Origin: DASUVM01 sp963704675
GTDB lineage: Bacteria; Patescibacteriota; Saccharimonadia; Saccharimonadales; Saccharimonadaceae
Assembly (NCBI GenBank): GCA_963704675.1
Contig: OY969928.1
Coordinates: 992,001 to 1,056,000 of the forward strand
Reading direction: 5' to 3'
DNA: 64,000 nt
Positions 17,736 through 25,632 of this stretch are shown here, piece by piece. Both the position numbers and the translations under genes were made by a program. Numbering within the stretch: the first letter of the stretch is position 1; every line of letters starts with the position of its first letter. Below the pieces are notes generated by a model. That model was not told the DNA's origin, searched no databases, and worked only from the letters and a program-made list of their open reading frames with translations.

Positions 17736-18953
17736 TCAGCAGAGGTCAGGGTTCTCCTTGCATGGATCACCCGGTGGTGCCGGGTTCGACGGCTGCGGTG
17801 CCGGCGTCTCCACCGGGGGTGGATCTGACGGCCGCGGCGTGGTGGGCGGCTGCGGTGCCGGCTGCGGCACATATGTGTCGGGCGTCGTACCGCCACCCGG
17901 TGACCCGATTGGATCACTCTGTGGCGGATGCCCGCCGTTGTGTCCCGGCTTGTTGCTGCCGACCACCTGCGGGTCGTTCTGTGTGTCCTTCCCGCTTTGC
18001 GGCGGGGGAGGACTGCACGGGGGGTACTTGCAGGTGGGCGGCGGTGGCTGCTGCCCCGGAGGGTAGCAGCTGTTCACCGAGCCCATCGGCTGGCCCGCGT
18101 TCGGCGTACCGGGCGGGCAGAGCAGTGGTGTACCTGGCTTCTTGGGCACCACCTTGAAGAACCCGTGGATGTTATAACAATCCACGAAGATCCCCCAGGG
18201 AACACCTTCGAGCAGGCCAGCGACCGAACCATCCGGGTTGAGCACGAGTGGCGCGAGCGTCACTCGGATCTCCCGGTTGTAGTCGGCGAAGGTCTGCATC
18301 GCCGGCTTGTCACCCTTGGTCCGCCAGGTGTTGGCGAAGGCGTCGACGTTGTAGTAGAGGACCTCCATCTTGGAGGCAGTCTCTTCGCCGACGAGCGGGG
18401 CGACGGCCCTCTGGGCCTCCGCCTTGCTCTTTTCCTTCTCCGTCCACCCGTAGACCTGGATGACACGCACCTCGACATCGCTCGGCACCTTTGCCTGGGC
18501 CATCTTGATGACGTCATCCCAGGTTGTGCCGTGCGTGATATCAGTACGTGCGTTGAAGCCGTCGATGTACCACTGTGCGTCGTGCGGCTTCTTCTGCTTG
18601 TTGACGCAGTTGACAGCGTCTTGCCAGTTGATGAACACGCCGCAGTCGGGCAGCAGCGCGTGCAGCGACGGCATCGACTCGTTGTCGCGCGTGTCGCCGT
18701 CGGTGATGTCATCACCGTCGGCGGGTGGCACGAAGTCGAGCTTGTCGTCGTTGGTCTGCACCTGGACGTCCTTTGCGGGAACGCCGTTGGCCGCCGCCGG
18801 GGGCCTCGCCGATGAGCTCGGTGAAGAGCTCGCGGTGATTTCCGGAACGGCTGGTGCGGCTGTGTCATCTCCACTCAGCTTGCAGGCTGAAGCGAAGAAG
18901 CCGAGCACGAGTAGTAGGAGCCCGATCAGGACTCCCTTGAACTTGAGATTCAC
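17736..18953 (-). CDS. GC-rich proline-rich lipoprotein
   Basis: 405 residues. The start has a lipoprotein signal: MNLKFKGVLIGLLLLVLGFF then ASAC with the lipid Cys at residue 24. A Ser/Pro linker is followed by a globular part (about 85-260) with four or more Cys (LPDCGVF, AVNCVNK, FVDCYNI), then a long Pro-rich tail (about 265-405) containing CKYPPCSPPPP and ending CKENPDLC. Base composition is far more GC-rich than the flanking surface genes and codon third positions favour G/C, like actinobacterial genes. It sits 22 bp behind a membrane protein gene on the same strand. No family is recognised; the globular part may be an extracellular binding domain. Confidence 0.75.
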   Translation of the reverse strand: MNLKFKGVLIGLLLLVLGFFASACKLSGDDTAAPAVPEITASSSPSSSARPPAAANGVPAKDVQVQTNDDKLDFVPPADGDDITDGDTRDNESMPSLHALLPDCGVFINWQDAVNCVNKQKKPHDAQWYIDGFNARTDITHGTTWDDVIKMAQAKVPSDVEVRVIQVYGWTEKEKSKAEAQRAVAPLVGEETASKMEVLYYNVDAFANTWRTKGDKPAMQTFADYNREIRVTLAPLVLNPDGSVAGLLEGVPWGIFVDCYNIHGFFKVVPKKPGTPLLCPPGTPNAGQPMGSVNSCYPPGQQPPPPTCKYPPCSPPPPQSGKDTQNDPQVVGSNKPGHNGGHPPQSDPIGSPGGGTTPDTYVPQPAPQPPTTPRPSDPPPVETPAPQPSNPAPPGDPCKENPDLC

Positions 18954-18975
18954 GGTGTTCTCCTTCTCGGGTGAG

Positions 18976-19350
18976 CTACTTGAAGACGTGGGTGCGGATG
19001 TTGATCACGGCGGTCGCGGCAGCCAGGATGGCCGCCATCAGCAGACCGAGACCGAAGTCCTCCCAGATCCAGTTGGTGAACCAGCCGAAGCTGAGGCCAC
19101 CAACCATCGTGCCGATGATCAGCAAAAGAATCGCAACGAAAACTGCGACCCCCTGACTCGTGGTGGTTCTGTCGCTCGCTCCCAGCCAGACTCCCCAAGG
19201 AGTCGCGATGGCGACGATGATCGAGATGGCGCCGATGATGAACGCGCCGCTCTGGTCGGACCAGCTCAGCGTGATCACAGAGGCCCACCAGCCGAGGGCG
19301 CCCACAATCAGAGCGGCAATCAGTGACTTAACGATGCTAGTGATGTCCAT
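18976..19350 (-). CDS. GC-rich four-helix membrane protein
   Basis: 124 residues with four hydrophobic helices (about 8-27, 34-54, 66-88, 95-115); the last loop before the basic end is INIRTHVFK. AAGGAG lies 9 nt before the ATG. It is the first gene of a two-gene GC-rich unit with the lipoprotein and could be its membrane partner. No family is recognised. Confidence 0.65.
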   Translation of the reverse strand: MDITSIVKSLIAALIVGALGWWASVITLSWSDQSGAFIIGAISIIVAIATPWGVWLGASDRTTTSQGVAVFVAILLLIIGTMVGGLSFGWFTNWIWEDFGLGLLMAAILAAATAVINIRTHVFK

Positions 19351-19439
19351 GTCTTTTCTCCTTACTCGGGGCCCGTGGACAGGGCCGGTGTTTTATTTCC
19401 TACCGCTGTCCGCGGTTTGCTCCCCGCTCGAGGAGCAGC

Positions 19440-19474
19440 GAATGTGCAGGCCTAGGGCTCAAGCCGGCACATTC
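19440..19474. terminator. Hairpin in the long leader
   Basis: GAATGTGC / GCACATTC arms (19440-19447 / 19467-19474) with a partly paired GC-rich interior, about 90 bp upstream of the 18976-19350 start. Role uncertain: regulatory hairpin or attenuator. Confidence 0.4.
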
Positions 19475-19546
19475 GTTACTCCTCTGAAGAAAAAGACAAA
19501 AATTTCGTATTAACACTGTGCAACTAAGAGAGCAAAATGCTCGGGT

Positions 19547-19643
19547 CTCAGTGCAACAGTGCGTCTGCGAACCAAAAAGTCTCACTGTCGTGATTCTCGT
19601 TTGCGGCGAGGTTCGCTTAGAAAAGACGCGCTGCTGCACTGAG
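19547..19643. ncRNA. Candidate structured RNA, nested long stem
   Basis: A 19-bp outer stem (19547-19565 with 19625-19643, 17 of 19 positions matching) encloses a perfect 7-bp stem GCGAACC / GGTTCGC (19567-19573 / 19610-19616). The stems are separated by 1 nt on one side and 8 nt on the other. It lies in the 685-base gene-free region upstream of the GC-rich unit on the minus strand and of the DUF2200 gene on the plus strand. Which strand is transcribed is not known. Confidence 0.45.
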
Positions 19644-20035
19644 GCGCACGGGGTGTATGAACTTGCATGATTTGATCTGTTAACGTACCTCAAACTCGTT
19701 TGCTGTAACAAAAGCTTACAGTAACCATAAGAACTATTGAAGAAAGCACAAGAACCTTACATAATAAGTCATGTAGGGCGCCTTGAAATACAATCTGCAG
19801 GTGCTCAAAGGCTCTGCGTTAAGCCCGCTAACGAGTCTCCACCTCTGTTACGTGCCGCAAAACGATGATGTTTGAATAATAACACTAACGACCTAGTTTG
19901 TCAATAGTGGAAGATAGACAAGGTAGAAAGTAAAACCCTGAATCTCAAACCCAGCTAACTTCATAAGGACGTAGTTGGGGTGAATTCCATGATATTCGTG
20001 TTAAAATACAGAAAAATCTGGAAGCAGGAAGCATC

Positions 20036-20386
20036 ATGATAAAACCTCGGATCTATAAAATAAGCTTCGCAAGTGTCTATCCCCTTTATGTTGCTAAGGC
20101 AGAGAAAAAAGGACACACGAAAACAGAAGTCGATGAAATTATTTGCTGGTTGACGGGATATAGCCGGGAAGAGCTAGAAGCGCAATTAGGAAAACAAACA
20201 GACTTTGAGACTTTCATTACAGAAGCCCCTCGACTGAATCCTTCACGAGATTTGATCAAGGGCATGATTTGCGGTGTGCGAGTAGAAGACGTCGAAGATC
20301 CAATTATGCAGGAGATTCGCTACATAGATAAGTTAGTCGATGAGCTGGCAAGGGGAAAAGCAATAGAGAAGATTCTGCGGAAATAG
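20036..20386 (+). CDS. DUF2200 family protein
   Basis: 116 residues and closely matching the DUF2200 pattern over its whole length: SVYPLYVAKAEKKGHTKTEV, IICWLTGY, FETFITEAPRLNP, IKGMICGVRVEDVEDPIMQEIRYIDKLVDELA, KAIEKILRK. The molecular role of this family is unknown; it is small, soluble and widespread. An extended -10 box (TGtTAAAAT) and a purine-rich ribosome site AGGAAG precede the ATG. Confidence 0.9.
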   Translation: MIKPRIYKISFASVYPLYVAKAEKKGHTKTEVDEIICWLTGYSREELEAQLGKQTDFETFITEAPRLNPSRDLIKGMICGVRVEDVEDPIMQEIRYIDKLVDELARGKAIEKILRK

Positions 20387-20491
20387 AGTTGGCTATAACA
20401 AACCCAGCCGGTATTTGTAAATTAGCCACTATCAGTACTTTGTTATAATGACCTTGCAACCCCGCCTTACCTCACTCAGAAAGGTAGTACT

Positions 20492-21538
20492 TTGCCAATT
20501 GAGATTGGATCTCACGAAGATCCTATGAGCTGCATCCTCATGTGTCAAATTCTACCTCCACCTGGAGTTGGGGGGCAACTGAATAGCTATGCACCCCTCT
20601 CTTTGGGCGATGAGACGTATGTCCCGCTTGCAACTAATCTGCACTGGTCGACAGACTTCCTCCTTCAAGCTGCCAAACCAAGAAGTGAAGTAGAGGTCTA
20701 CTCTGACGGCCGCCGCAAGCATATGTTCTCGCACGAGTATATCGGCGAAGTCATTACCGAGGATCGATCTGAGGGAGCAATCTATCGGCCTGTCATTGTC
20801 TTGGGACGCCGGAAAATTACATTCCCGGCTACTCATCCCAAGTTCCCATTTACAGGTGGTGCCCGCGATTGCTACGTGCACTGGCTAACTATGCCGGGTG
20901 CAGAATTTACTCATGGCCGCCCTCTGGATAACGCGAATCTCATAGCTGCCGCCGGCGATGTAAAGGTTTTTCGCGCACAGAAGAAACGTGGCGGTGCGCT
21001 TTACAGTCGCAGCGTGACCTTCGACGCCCAAGGTGAGCCTAATGGCTATTCCACCACTGTCGTGCTCATCGAGTTTGCTTGGTATTTGGGACCACCTGAT
21101 AACGTCAAGCTTGATCTCTACGCACATACCTACGCACACGAGGATGAGAGGGCACAGATTGAAACACCCCGCTTTCTCACACAGTTCCGTCCCTCTTTGC
21201 TAGAAGCATGGCTACGAGCTAAAAAAGGTTTCGATCAGACCTGCCAAGCATTCCCGCAGGAGACGAGGGACCAGCATAATCTGTGGTTGGCCGAGGCGCC
21301 GGCATACGGCAAGAAATTGCTAGGGCGCAACTGGATGGATGTCTTTGACGAAATCACAGATACCTGGCAACTAGTTGAAGCTTGTCGCGTTCTGACGCCC
21401 GATGAGTTCTCTCACCGGCGCACGCTCAACAAGCGTGGTCGTGACATGGTTAACGCGTACTGTAGCCAAAAACCAGGCCGCGCTGATCTGTTTCAGCGTT
21501 TGTGGGAGGAGGCTAGCGTCGTTCTAAAGGCGCCGTAA
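20492..21538 (+). CDS. Unknown soluble protein
   Basis: 348 residues, no signal or membrane helix; GC content higher than the surrounding CPR-like genes. WST..LLQAAKPRSEVEVYSDGRRKHMF and a C-terminal helical part rich in Trp and Arg are notable, but no family is recognised. TTG at 20492 follows AAAGG; an ATG at 20525 is a possible alternative start. A TGTTATAAT extended -10 box lies near 20440. Its 3' side carries the hairpin at 21587-21620. Confidence 0.55.
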   Translation: MPIEIGSHEDPMSCILMCQILPPPGVGGQLNSYAPLSLGDETYVPLATNLHWSTDFLLQAAKPRSEVEVYSDGRRKHMFSHEYIGEVITEDRSEGAIYRPVIVLGRRKITFPATHPKFPFTGGARDCYVHWLTMPGAEFTHGRPLDNANLIAAAGDVKVFRAQKKRGGALYSRSVTFDAQGEPNGYSTTVVLIEFAWYLGPPDNVKLDLYAHTYAHEDERAQIETPRFLTQFRPSLLEAWLRAKKGFDQTCQAFPQETRDQHNLWLAEAPAYGKKLLGRNWMDVFDEITDTWQLVEACRVLTPDEFSHRRTLNKRGRDMVNAYCSQKPGRADLFQRLWEEASVVLKAP

Positions 21539-21586
21539 AGTAGTTAGTTTAGATGCCAAAGTCTGAAGAGGCGGGTTCATAACTGT

Positions 21587-21620
21587 TGTTGGAAGGTGGC
21601 ATATAAGTCGCCTTCCAACA
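21587..21620. terminator. Hairpin after the 20492 gene
   Basis: Perfect 10-bp arms TGTTGGAAGG / CCTTCCAACA with a 14-nt loop, 49 bp after the stop codon and without a T-run. The rest of the 21539-21887 gap holds only the promoter of the next gene. Confidence 0.5.
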
Positions 21621-21821
21621 TGAAGACCAATATCACAGAACGTTTTTCCATTATCTTTACGACGGAGGCAAAAGTCATGTGCCATAGCGGTATGTACTGG
21701 TCAGAAGCGCCAGCTATCAGCAAAGTTTTTATTCTACCAACATGCGCGTCATACCGCGGCTTACGACACTGTAGGCTGGTCGGCCCCACGTCCCTCAACG
21801 ACTACTGTTCTGTGCCTATGT

Positions 21822-21850
21822 TTGACAATTTACTACTTATTACATACGGT
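21822..21850 (+). promoter_or_regulatory. Promoter of the 21888 gene
   Basis: Consensus TTGACA (21822-21827), 17-bp spacer, TACGGT (21845-21850). The transcript would start near 21857, 31 nt before the GTG. Confidence 0.5.
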
Positions 21851-21887
21851 TAAATATGGCAAATGCAGTTCAACGGGAAGGCAAGTA

Positions 21888-22388
21888 GTGACAGACCAAG
21901 AGAAGTCAAAAAAGTGGCCATGGGTACTTGTCGGTATCTCGGTAGCGATAATAATTGTTGGCGGCTTCCTTTTTTTCACGCTCGATAAGGAAGAGCCGCG
22001 CAGCTGGCAAGATGAGTTCAATCACCAAAACGGTACTGCCGTTCTGATCGACATCAGTGACGACCACCCTCGCCATCTAATCAAGTTCGACTTCGATCTC
22101 GCGGCTGATGGGAATGTTGCCACCTACAGTAGTATCGTGTGTTGGGGCGAGTTCGATGATTACCGCATGCAAACCGATGAATGGGCCATTTTCAGCAACG
22201 AGATCCGAAAGTACTACGGCGTCAAGTTTGATGTGACGGAGACTGCAGAGAAGGTTAACGGCACCCCTCTGAGCGCGATGAAGCTCACCGTCATCCCCTA
22301 CAAGCCCCTAACACCTCAACAGGCCCAAGACAGCGCCCGCAAGGTATCAAAGATGCTTTGGGATTTCGGTCCCTGCAAGATGAGCTGA
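21888..22388 (+). CDS. Single-pass membrane-anchored protein, unknown
   Basis: 166 residues from a GTG preceded by GGAAGG. A charged start (VTDQEKSKKWPW) is followed by one membrane helix (VLVGISVAIIIVGGFLFFTL) and an outer domain of about 130 residues with two Cys (SIVCWGEF, GPCKMS) that could pair. GC-rich codons. A GC-rich hairpin terminator follows. The layout, a small anchored domain with a terminal Cys, resembles actinobacterial exported proteins, but no family is recognised. Confidence 0.6.
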   Translation: MTDQEKSKKWPWVLVGISVAIIIVGGFLFFTLDKEEPRSWQDEFNHQNGTAVLIDISDDHPRHLIKFDFDLAADGNVATYSSIVCWGEFDDYRMQTDEWAIFSNEIRKYYGVKFDVTETAEKVNGTPLSAMKLTVIPYKPLTPQQAQDSARKVSKMLWDFGPCKMS

Positions 22389-22403
22389 GGCTCACCGGCC
22401 AAT

Positions 22404-22436
22404 CACTGGCGTCCCCTAGCGATAGGGGCGCCAGTG
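22404..22436 (+). terminator. GC-rich hairpin terminator
   Basis: CACTGGCG / CGCCAGTG plus inner CCCCTA / TAGGGG with GCGA loop, 16 bp after the stop of the 21888 gene. Confidence 0.65.
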
Positions 22437-22479
22437 GCTTTACTTATACAGGCATCACCGTTTTGCCTTTCAATGACAA

Positions 22480-22710
22480 CGTGCCCTTCGGGGTGCCGTT
22501 CTCGAGCGGCGACCTTGCCAGCTACCACGGATTGAGGAGTTGGACTACGGATGGCACATCGAGGCACTCGACGAGATCATTTGCCGGGCGACCGAGGCGC
22601 TGGTACAGGAGGCATGGCAGCAGATCGCCGCCAACCCACCGAAGCCTGTTGCCGATCTAGTCGTTTTTGCGAGGATCACCGCTCGTCGACCAAGTGTCGG
22701 CGGGCGGTGA
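22480..22710 (+). pseudogene. C-terminal remnant of a GC-rich gene
   Basis: A frame ending at the TGA 22708-22710 reads RIEELDYGWHIEALDEI then CRATEALVQEAWQQIAAN and a VADLVVFARITARRPS end, a plausible C-terminus with helical, acidic-basic balance and GC-rich codons. It has no usable start and is preceded by the terminator hairpin at 22404-22436. It looks like the 3' end of a lost actinobacterial-type gene. Family unknown. Confidence 0.4.
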
Positions 22711-22732
22711 TTCCTTTTCGGCTTATGACATA

Positions 22733-22763
22733 AAACAACCTCGCTATAATCACGAGGTTGTTT
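22733..22763 (-). terminator. Terminator of the 22786-24147 surface gene
   Basis: Perfect 11-bp stem AAACAACCTCG / CGAGGTTGTTT with a 9-nt loop, 23 bp after the stop on the minus strand. Confidence 0.75.
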
Positions 22764-22785
22764 GAATATGACGAGCTTTTAGGTA

Positions 22786-24147
22786 TTATTTGCGTCGTAA
22801 GATGGTGTCGATGAGCTTGCGTCGGCTGTTACGGAAGTAATAACCGGCACCGGCAAGGCCGCTTGCGCCAAGAGTGCCGCCGATTAATTCTACCGGACCG
22901 GTCGCAGGCAGCTGGGGGGGTGCCTGGCCACACTCTTGGCTGCCGTTAACGACGTTCGGGTTGGTTGGGCAAGGGTTACACTGAGGAGTATTCGGGTTGT
23001 CTTCGCATGGCTTTTCGGGCACATTTAAAGGCACCTGACACTTCTTGTCTTCTACTTTACCGGCAATGTTAAAGTGAAGGGTTGCAATGGCGGTGTAATT
23101 GCCCTTCTTGGCGTATTCGTGATCTTTTGTCACAGTGGTTGCATTAGAAGGCTTAAGGCCTTTTTCGGTTTGGCCATCACCAAAATCGAAGTCGGCAGAC
23201 TCAAGCTTTGCGCCACCTTCGGCGCGGTAAGTGAGGGTGAAGCGATAGTTACGCTGACCAGTAGTAATAATGCTTGCTGAGAGGCTCACACATTCGGCTA
23301 CTGGCGCAGCTTCAACTGGCACCTTTGTTTGGCAGGCTGCGCCGTCAATAGTTTGCGGCTGTCCGTTTACATTTGCGACAACTTGAACTTTAACGGTGTG
23401 CATACCCTCTTTAGCGAATGTAAAGTTGGCGCTTGCAGTGCCGCTCTCGGTTGGTACTTCTTTTGTTTGGCCGTCATCGGTGGTAAAGACATATTTTATG
23501 ATCTTAGCGTTACCGGTTACGCTGGCACTAGCATCGAACTGATATTCGTTACGACTAATCTTTTTTGATGTCAGACCGTCACACTTTGCAGTGGCTGGTT
23601 TTTCGGTTGGGGTACCTTTTTCGGGGTTACCGCAACCTTTGATAATGGCGTATTGAAAAACACCACCTTTCATAACAACGAGGCTCGGAAGGCTATCGCT
23701 CAAGAAAACTGTTTGACTAGAGCTTTCATGATAGGTTTTGCCACCAAGATTAACTGGTGTTGAACTTGACTTTGCATTGCGGCCGATGCTGACGGCATTA
23801 GTTGCAACAACCTTGCCATTGACGGTAATGGTGCCATTTTTATGCGATATACCTTCAACTGCCTGTGCAAGATCGGCAGTGCTAAAACCCGGCAGATAAG
23901 CGGGGTAGATCTTATTCAGATCACCTGGAGCGTTTTGATTGATTTTATTCACTGTATCTTGGGCGCTCGAGACGCCGCAGGGAATAATATCATTGGTTTT
24001 ACAGCCCGCTGCTTCAGCAGAAAAGCCTCGTTGACTTAAAAGTACGCCGCCAGAAATGGCCAACGCTAGGGCAAACACACCAGTAACCAGCATTTTGCTG
24101 CTCGTCAGATGGCGCAGGTAGTTCAGTACGTTACGTACAGCTCGCAT
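22786..24147 (-). CDS. LPATG-anchored surface protein with PKD-like domains
   Basis: 453 residues. GGAGGAGG just before ATG 24147 sets the start. A signal peptide with a long basic stretch (MRAVRNVLNYLRHLTSSK, then a hydrophobic helix) is followed by an N-terminal domain of about 150 residues, two PKD-like modules (KIIKYVFTTDDGQTKEV and SADFDFGDGQTEKG), a Cys-rich linker (CEDNPNTPQCNPCPTNPN) and LPATGP with helix and a basic RR-rich tail. It shares the modules CDGLTSKKISRNEYQFDAS and CKGLEVKTISRTQFSFKGS style repeats with the 15571 protein, so the two are paralogues. Role: cell-wall anchored surface protein; ligand unknown. Confidence 0.88.
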   Translation of the reverse strand: MRAVRNVLNYLRHLTSSKMLVTGVFALALAISGGVLLSQRGFSAEAAGCKTNDIIPCGVSSAQDTVNKINQNAPGDLNKIYPAYLPGFSTADLAQAVEGISHKNGTITVNGKVVATNAVSIGRNAKSSSTPVNLGGKTYHESSSQTVFLSDSLPSLVVMKGGVFQYAIIKGCGNPEKGTPTEKPATAKCDGLTSKKISRNEYQFDASASVTGNAKIIKYVFTTDDGQTKEVPTESGTASANFTFAKEGMHTVKVQVVANVNGQPQTIDGAACQTKVPVEAAPVAECVSLSASIITTGQRNYRFTLTYRAEGGAKLESADFDFGDGQTEKGLKPSNATTVTKDHEYAKKGNYTAIATLHFNIAGKVEDKKCQVPLNVPEKPCEDNPNTPQCNPCPTNPNVVNGSQECGQAPPQLPATGPVELIGGTLGASGLAGAGYYFRNSRRKLIDTILRRK

Positions 24148-24346
24148 TACTCCTCCTCCATTAGATATATACTTATTCACAAACTAGCATAAAGTTGCCC
24201 TTAAGTCAAAATGTGGCTTATACAACAAAAGAGCTTATGGTTTGCATGTGCTTGTTATAATTAATTGTAGTGTTGCTAGCACACTGAATATAAGACCAAT
24301 CCGATGCTAACAAGAATACATTTTCTTGGAAAATAAGGAGAAATCT

Positions 24347-25051
24347 ATGAATGTGAAAAAGCTGGCCCTCGCGGGGGTCTCAATTGTTACAGGCGCCGCT
24401 ATGTTCCTGCCGGCCGCCAGTGTTGGTGCTGTATCTCAAGCCAACCTACAGCCTCTGATTAAAGAGGGAAATGCCGTAATGGATGTGCAAACAGAGCTCA
24501 ATTGCAATCACCATCAAATTGAAGCCTCTATTACAAATAAGTCTGGGGCTGATATTGAACCCGGCTTTAACTTAAACGGTTATAAGTTAAACATCCCAGA
24601 TTTATCTATTAAACCAGGGGATACGCAGCGCTTCTTCTTGCCGTATAGCGGCAATGATTACACAGCACAGTTAGAAGTGGTAGTTGACGCACAGCAACCG
24701 CTTAAACTGACGCCTTCGATTCATTGTAATGAGCCGATTAGTTTTAGGGTTACTAATACGTCAAGTAGCGGTATGAGTGGTTATTTAACGAATAATAGTA
24801 GTTTTGTTGGACAAACAGTATTTGTGCGCGTGAATGGCAATTTAGAGAAGCATGAGCTGCTTGGGCGGAGTGAGAGCCGAGAGATCTTCATCCAATTTGA
24901 GCAATCACCAGAGATGGGTGTCACGGCTGGCGGTGAGCTGCAAACCGTTGCATTGCAGCTCGGTACACCCGATGGATACCAGGGTTCATATATAGTTGAC
25001 CTGAATCGTATAGAGCTGCCTTCAGTGTCAGCTGTTTCTGCAAAACGGTAA
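24347..25051 (+). CDS. Secreted protein of unknown function
   Basis: 234 residues. AAGGAG stands 8 nt before ATG 24347, which begins MNVKKLALAG and a signal peptide with likely cleavage after VGA. The mature part is beta-rich with few charged blocks; two Cys (LNCNHHQ and SIHCNEP) could pair. No anchor motif, so it is probably released or held by interaction. It is followed by a strong terminator. Confidence 0.7.
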   Translation: MNVKKLALAGVSIVTGAAMFLPAASVGAVSQANLQPLIKEGNAVMDVQTELNCNHHQIEASITNKSGADIEPGFNLNGYKLNIPDLSIKPGDTQRFFLPYSGNDYTAQLEVVVDAQQPLKLTPSIHCNEPISFRVTNTSSSGMSGYLTNNSSFVGQTVFVRVNGNLEKHELLGRSESREIFIQFEQSPEMGVTAGGELQTVALQLGTPDGYQGSYIVDLNRIELPSVSAVSAKR

Positions 25052-25064
25052 TATGTAAAGTAAT

Positions 25065-25098
25065 AAAAAGAGCCCTTATTGAGGGGCTCTTTTTATTT
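25065..25098. terminator. Bidirectional Rho-independent terminator
   Basis: AAAAAGAGCCC / GGGCTCTTTTT, 11-bp stem with runs of A before and T after. It serves the 24347 gene and overlaps the end of the small minus-strand gene at 25093-25204. Confidence 0.85.
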
Positions 25099-25204
25099 AT
25101 AGGACATATCACCTGATCCGTGAGGCGCGAGTGCTGGTGTGAAACCGAGTAATCCAACTGCTAAAAAACGCGGCACCGAATACGATTGCTGCTTTCTTTA
25201 ACAT
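25093..25204 (-). pseudogene. Small DUF4383-like membrane gene with frameshift
   Basis: TAAGGAG precedes the minus-strand ATG at 25204. The frame starts MLKKAAIVFGAAFF, then in a run of six A (25163-25168; T on the coding strand) the sense moves to another frame. Removing one base gives a continuous peptide of 36 residues: MLKKAAIVFGAAFLAVGLLG followed by FTPALAPHGSGDMSYK and a TAA. That resembles the first membrane segment of DUF4383 proteins, which would normally be longer. It may be a real truncated pseudogene, a slippage-prone gene, or a sequencing error in the homopolymer. Too short for usual ORF cut-offs. Confidence 0.4.
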
Positions 25205-25367
25205 GCTGCTTATTCTCCTTAAGCCACTTTTATGATGCGGTCACTTTTTTGTTGCAATATTTGCAGCGAAATATGCGAGATTGTTTTGCGCACGGAAAGT
25301 AATTAACGTCAGCCCCTTTCCAAAAGACGATTTATTTGATAAAATCTACACCTGTTAACACCTTTAT

Positions 25368-25439
25368 GGCCCCTTCGTCTATCGGTTAGGACACCAGGTT
25401 TTCATCCTGGTAAGAGGAGTTCGACTCTCCTAGGGGTCA
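25368..25439 (+). tRNA. tRNA-Glu (anticodon UUC)
   Basis: 72-nt cloverleaf: acceptor arms GGCCCCT / AGGGGTC, anticodon stem CCAGG / CCTGG with loop TTTTCAT (anticodon TTC), T-loop TTCGACT, discriminator A, and an encoded CCA at 25440-25442. A terminator hairpin lies at 25459-25487. Confidence 0.95.
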
Positions 25440-25458
25440 CCATTGTAGGATACACAAC

Positions 25459-25487
25459 AAAGGAACACGCTTATCGTGTTCCTTTTA
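25459..25487 (+). terminator. Terminator after tRNA-Glu
   Basis: AAAGGAACACG / CGTGTTCCTTT, perfect 11-bp stem with 5-nt loop and T tail. The 25205-25632 interval otherwise holds only the tRNA and the upstream region of the 25633 gene. Confidence 0.8.
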
Positions 25488-25632
25488 TATTCCAGCACAA
25501 CTGAGACAATTTCCATGTATGAATCTACCTGTGGTTACTCGTTTAATGTTACAATTAGTGATAATAAGCATAAGAAACAAGAGCTTATAAAGCCAATGAT
25601 GATAGTAGGAAGTTATAAGGGAGCTTTAAGAC

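Larger units (their letters stand above)
19351..20035. other. 685-base non-coding region
   Basis: No convincing gene on either strand. It holds the hairpins at 19440-19474 and 19547-19643, a small stem GAGCA AAA TGCTC near 19532, CTGTAA/TTACAG near 19703-19722, and a TGTTAAAAT -10-like box near 19999 that probably drives the DUF2200 gene. The density of inverted repeats is well above that of other gaps here, which points to a structured leader rather than gene debris. Confidence 0.5.

Noticed and set aside
17928..18815. 295-codon plus-strand frame opposite the lipoprotein gene
   Set aside because: Shadow frame in GC-rich coding DNA; the minus strand has the signal peptide, lipobox and ribosome site.
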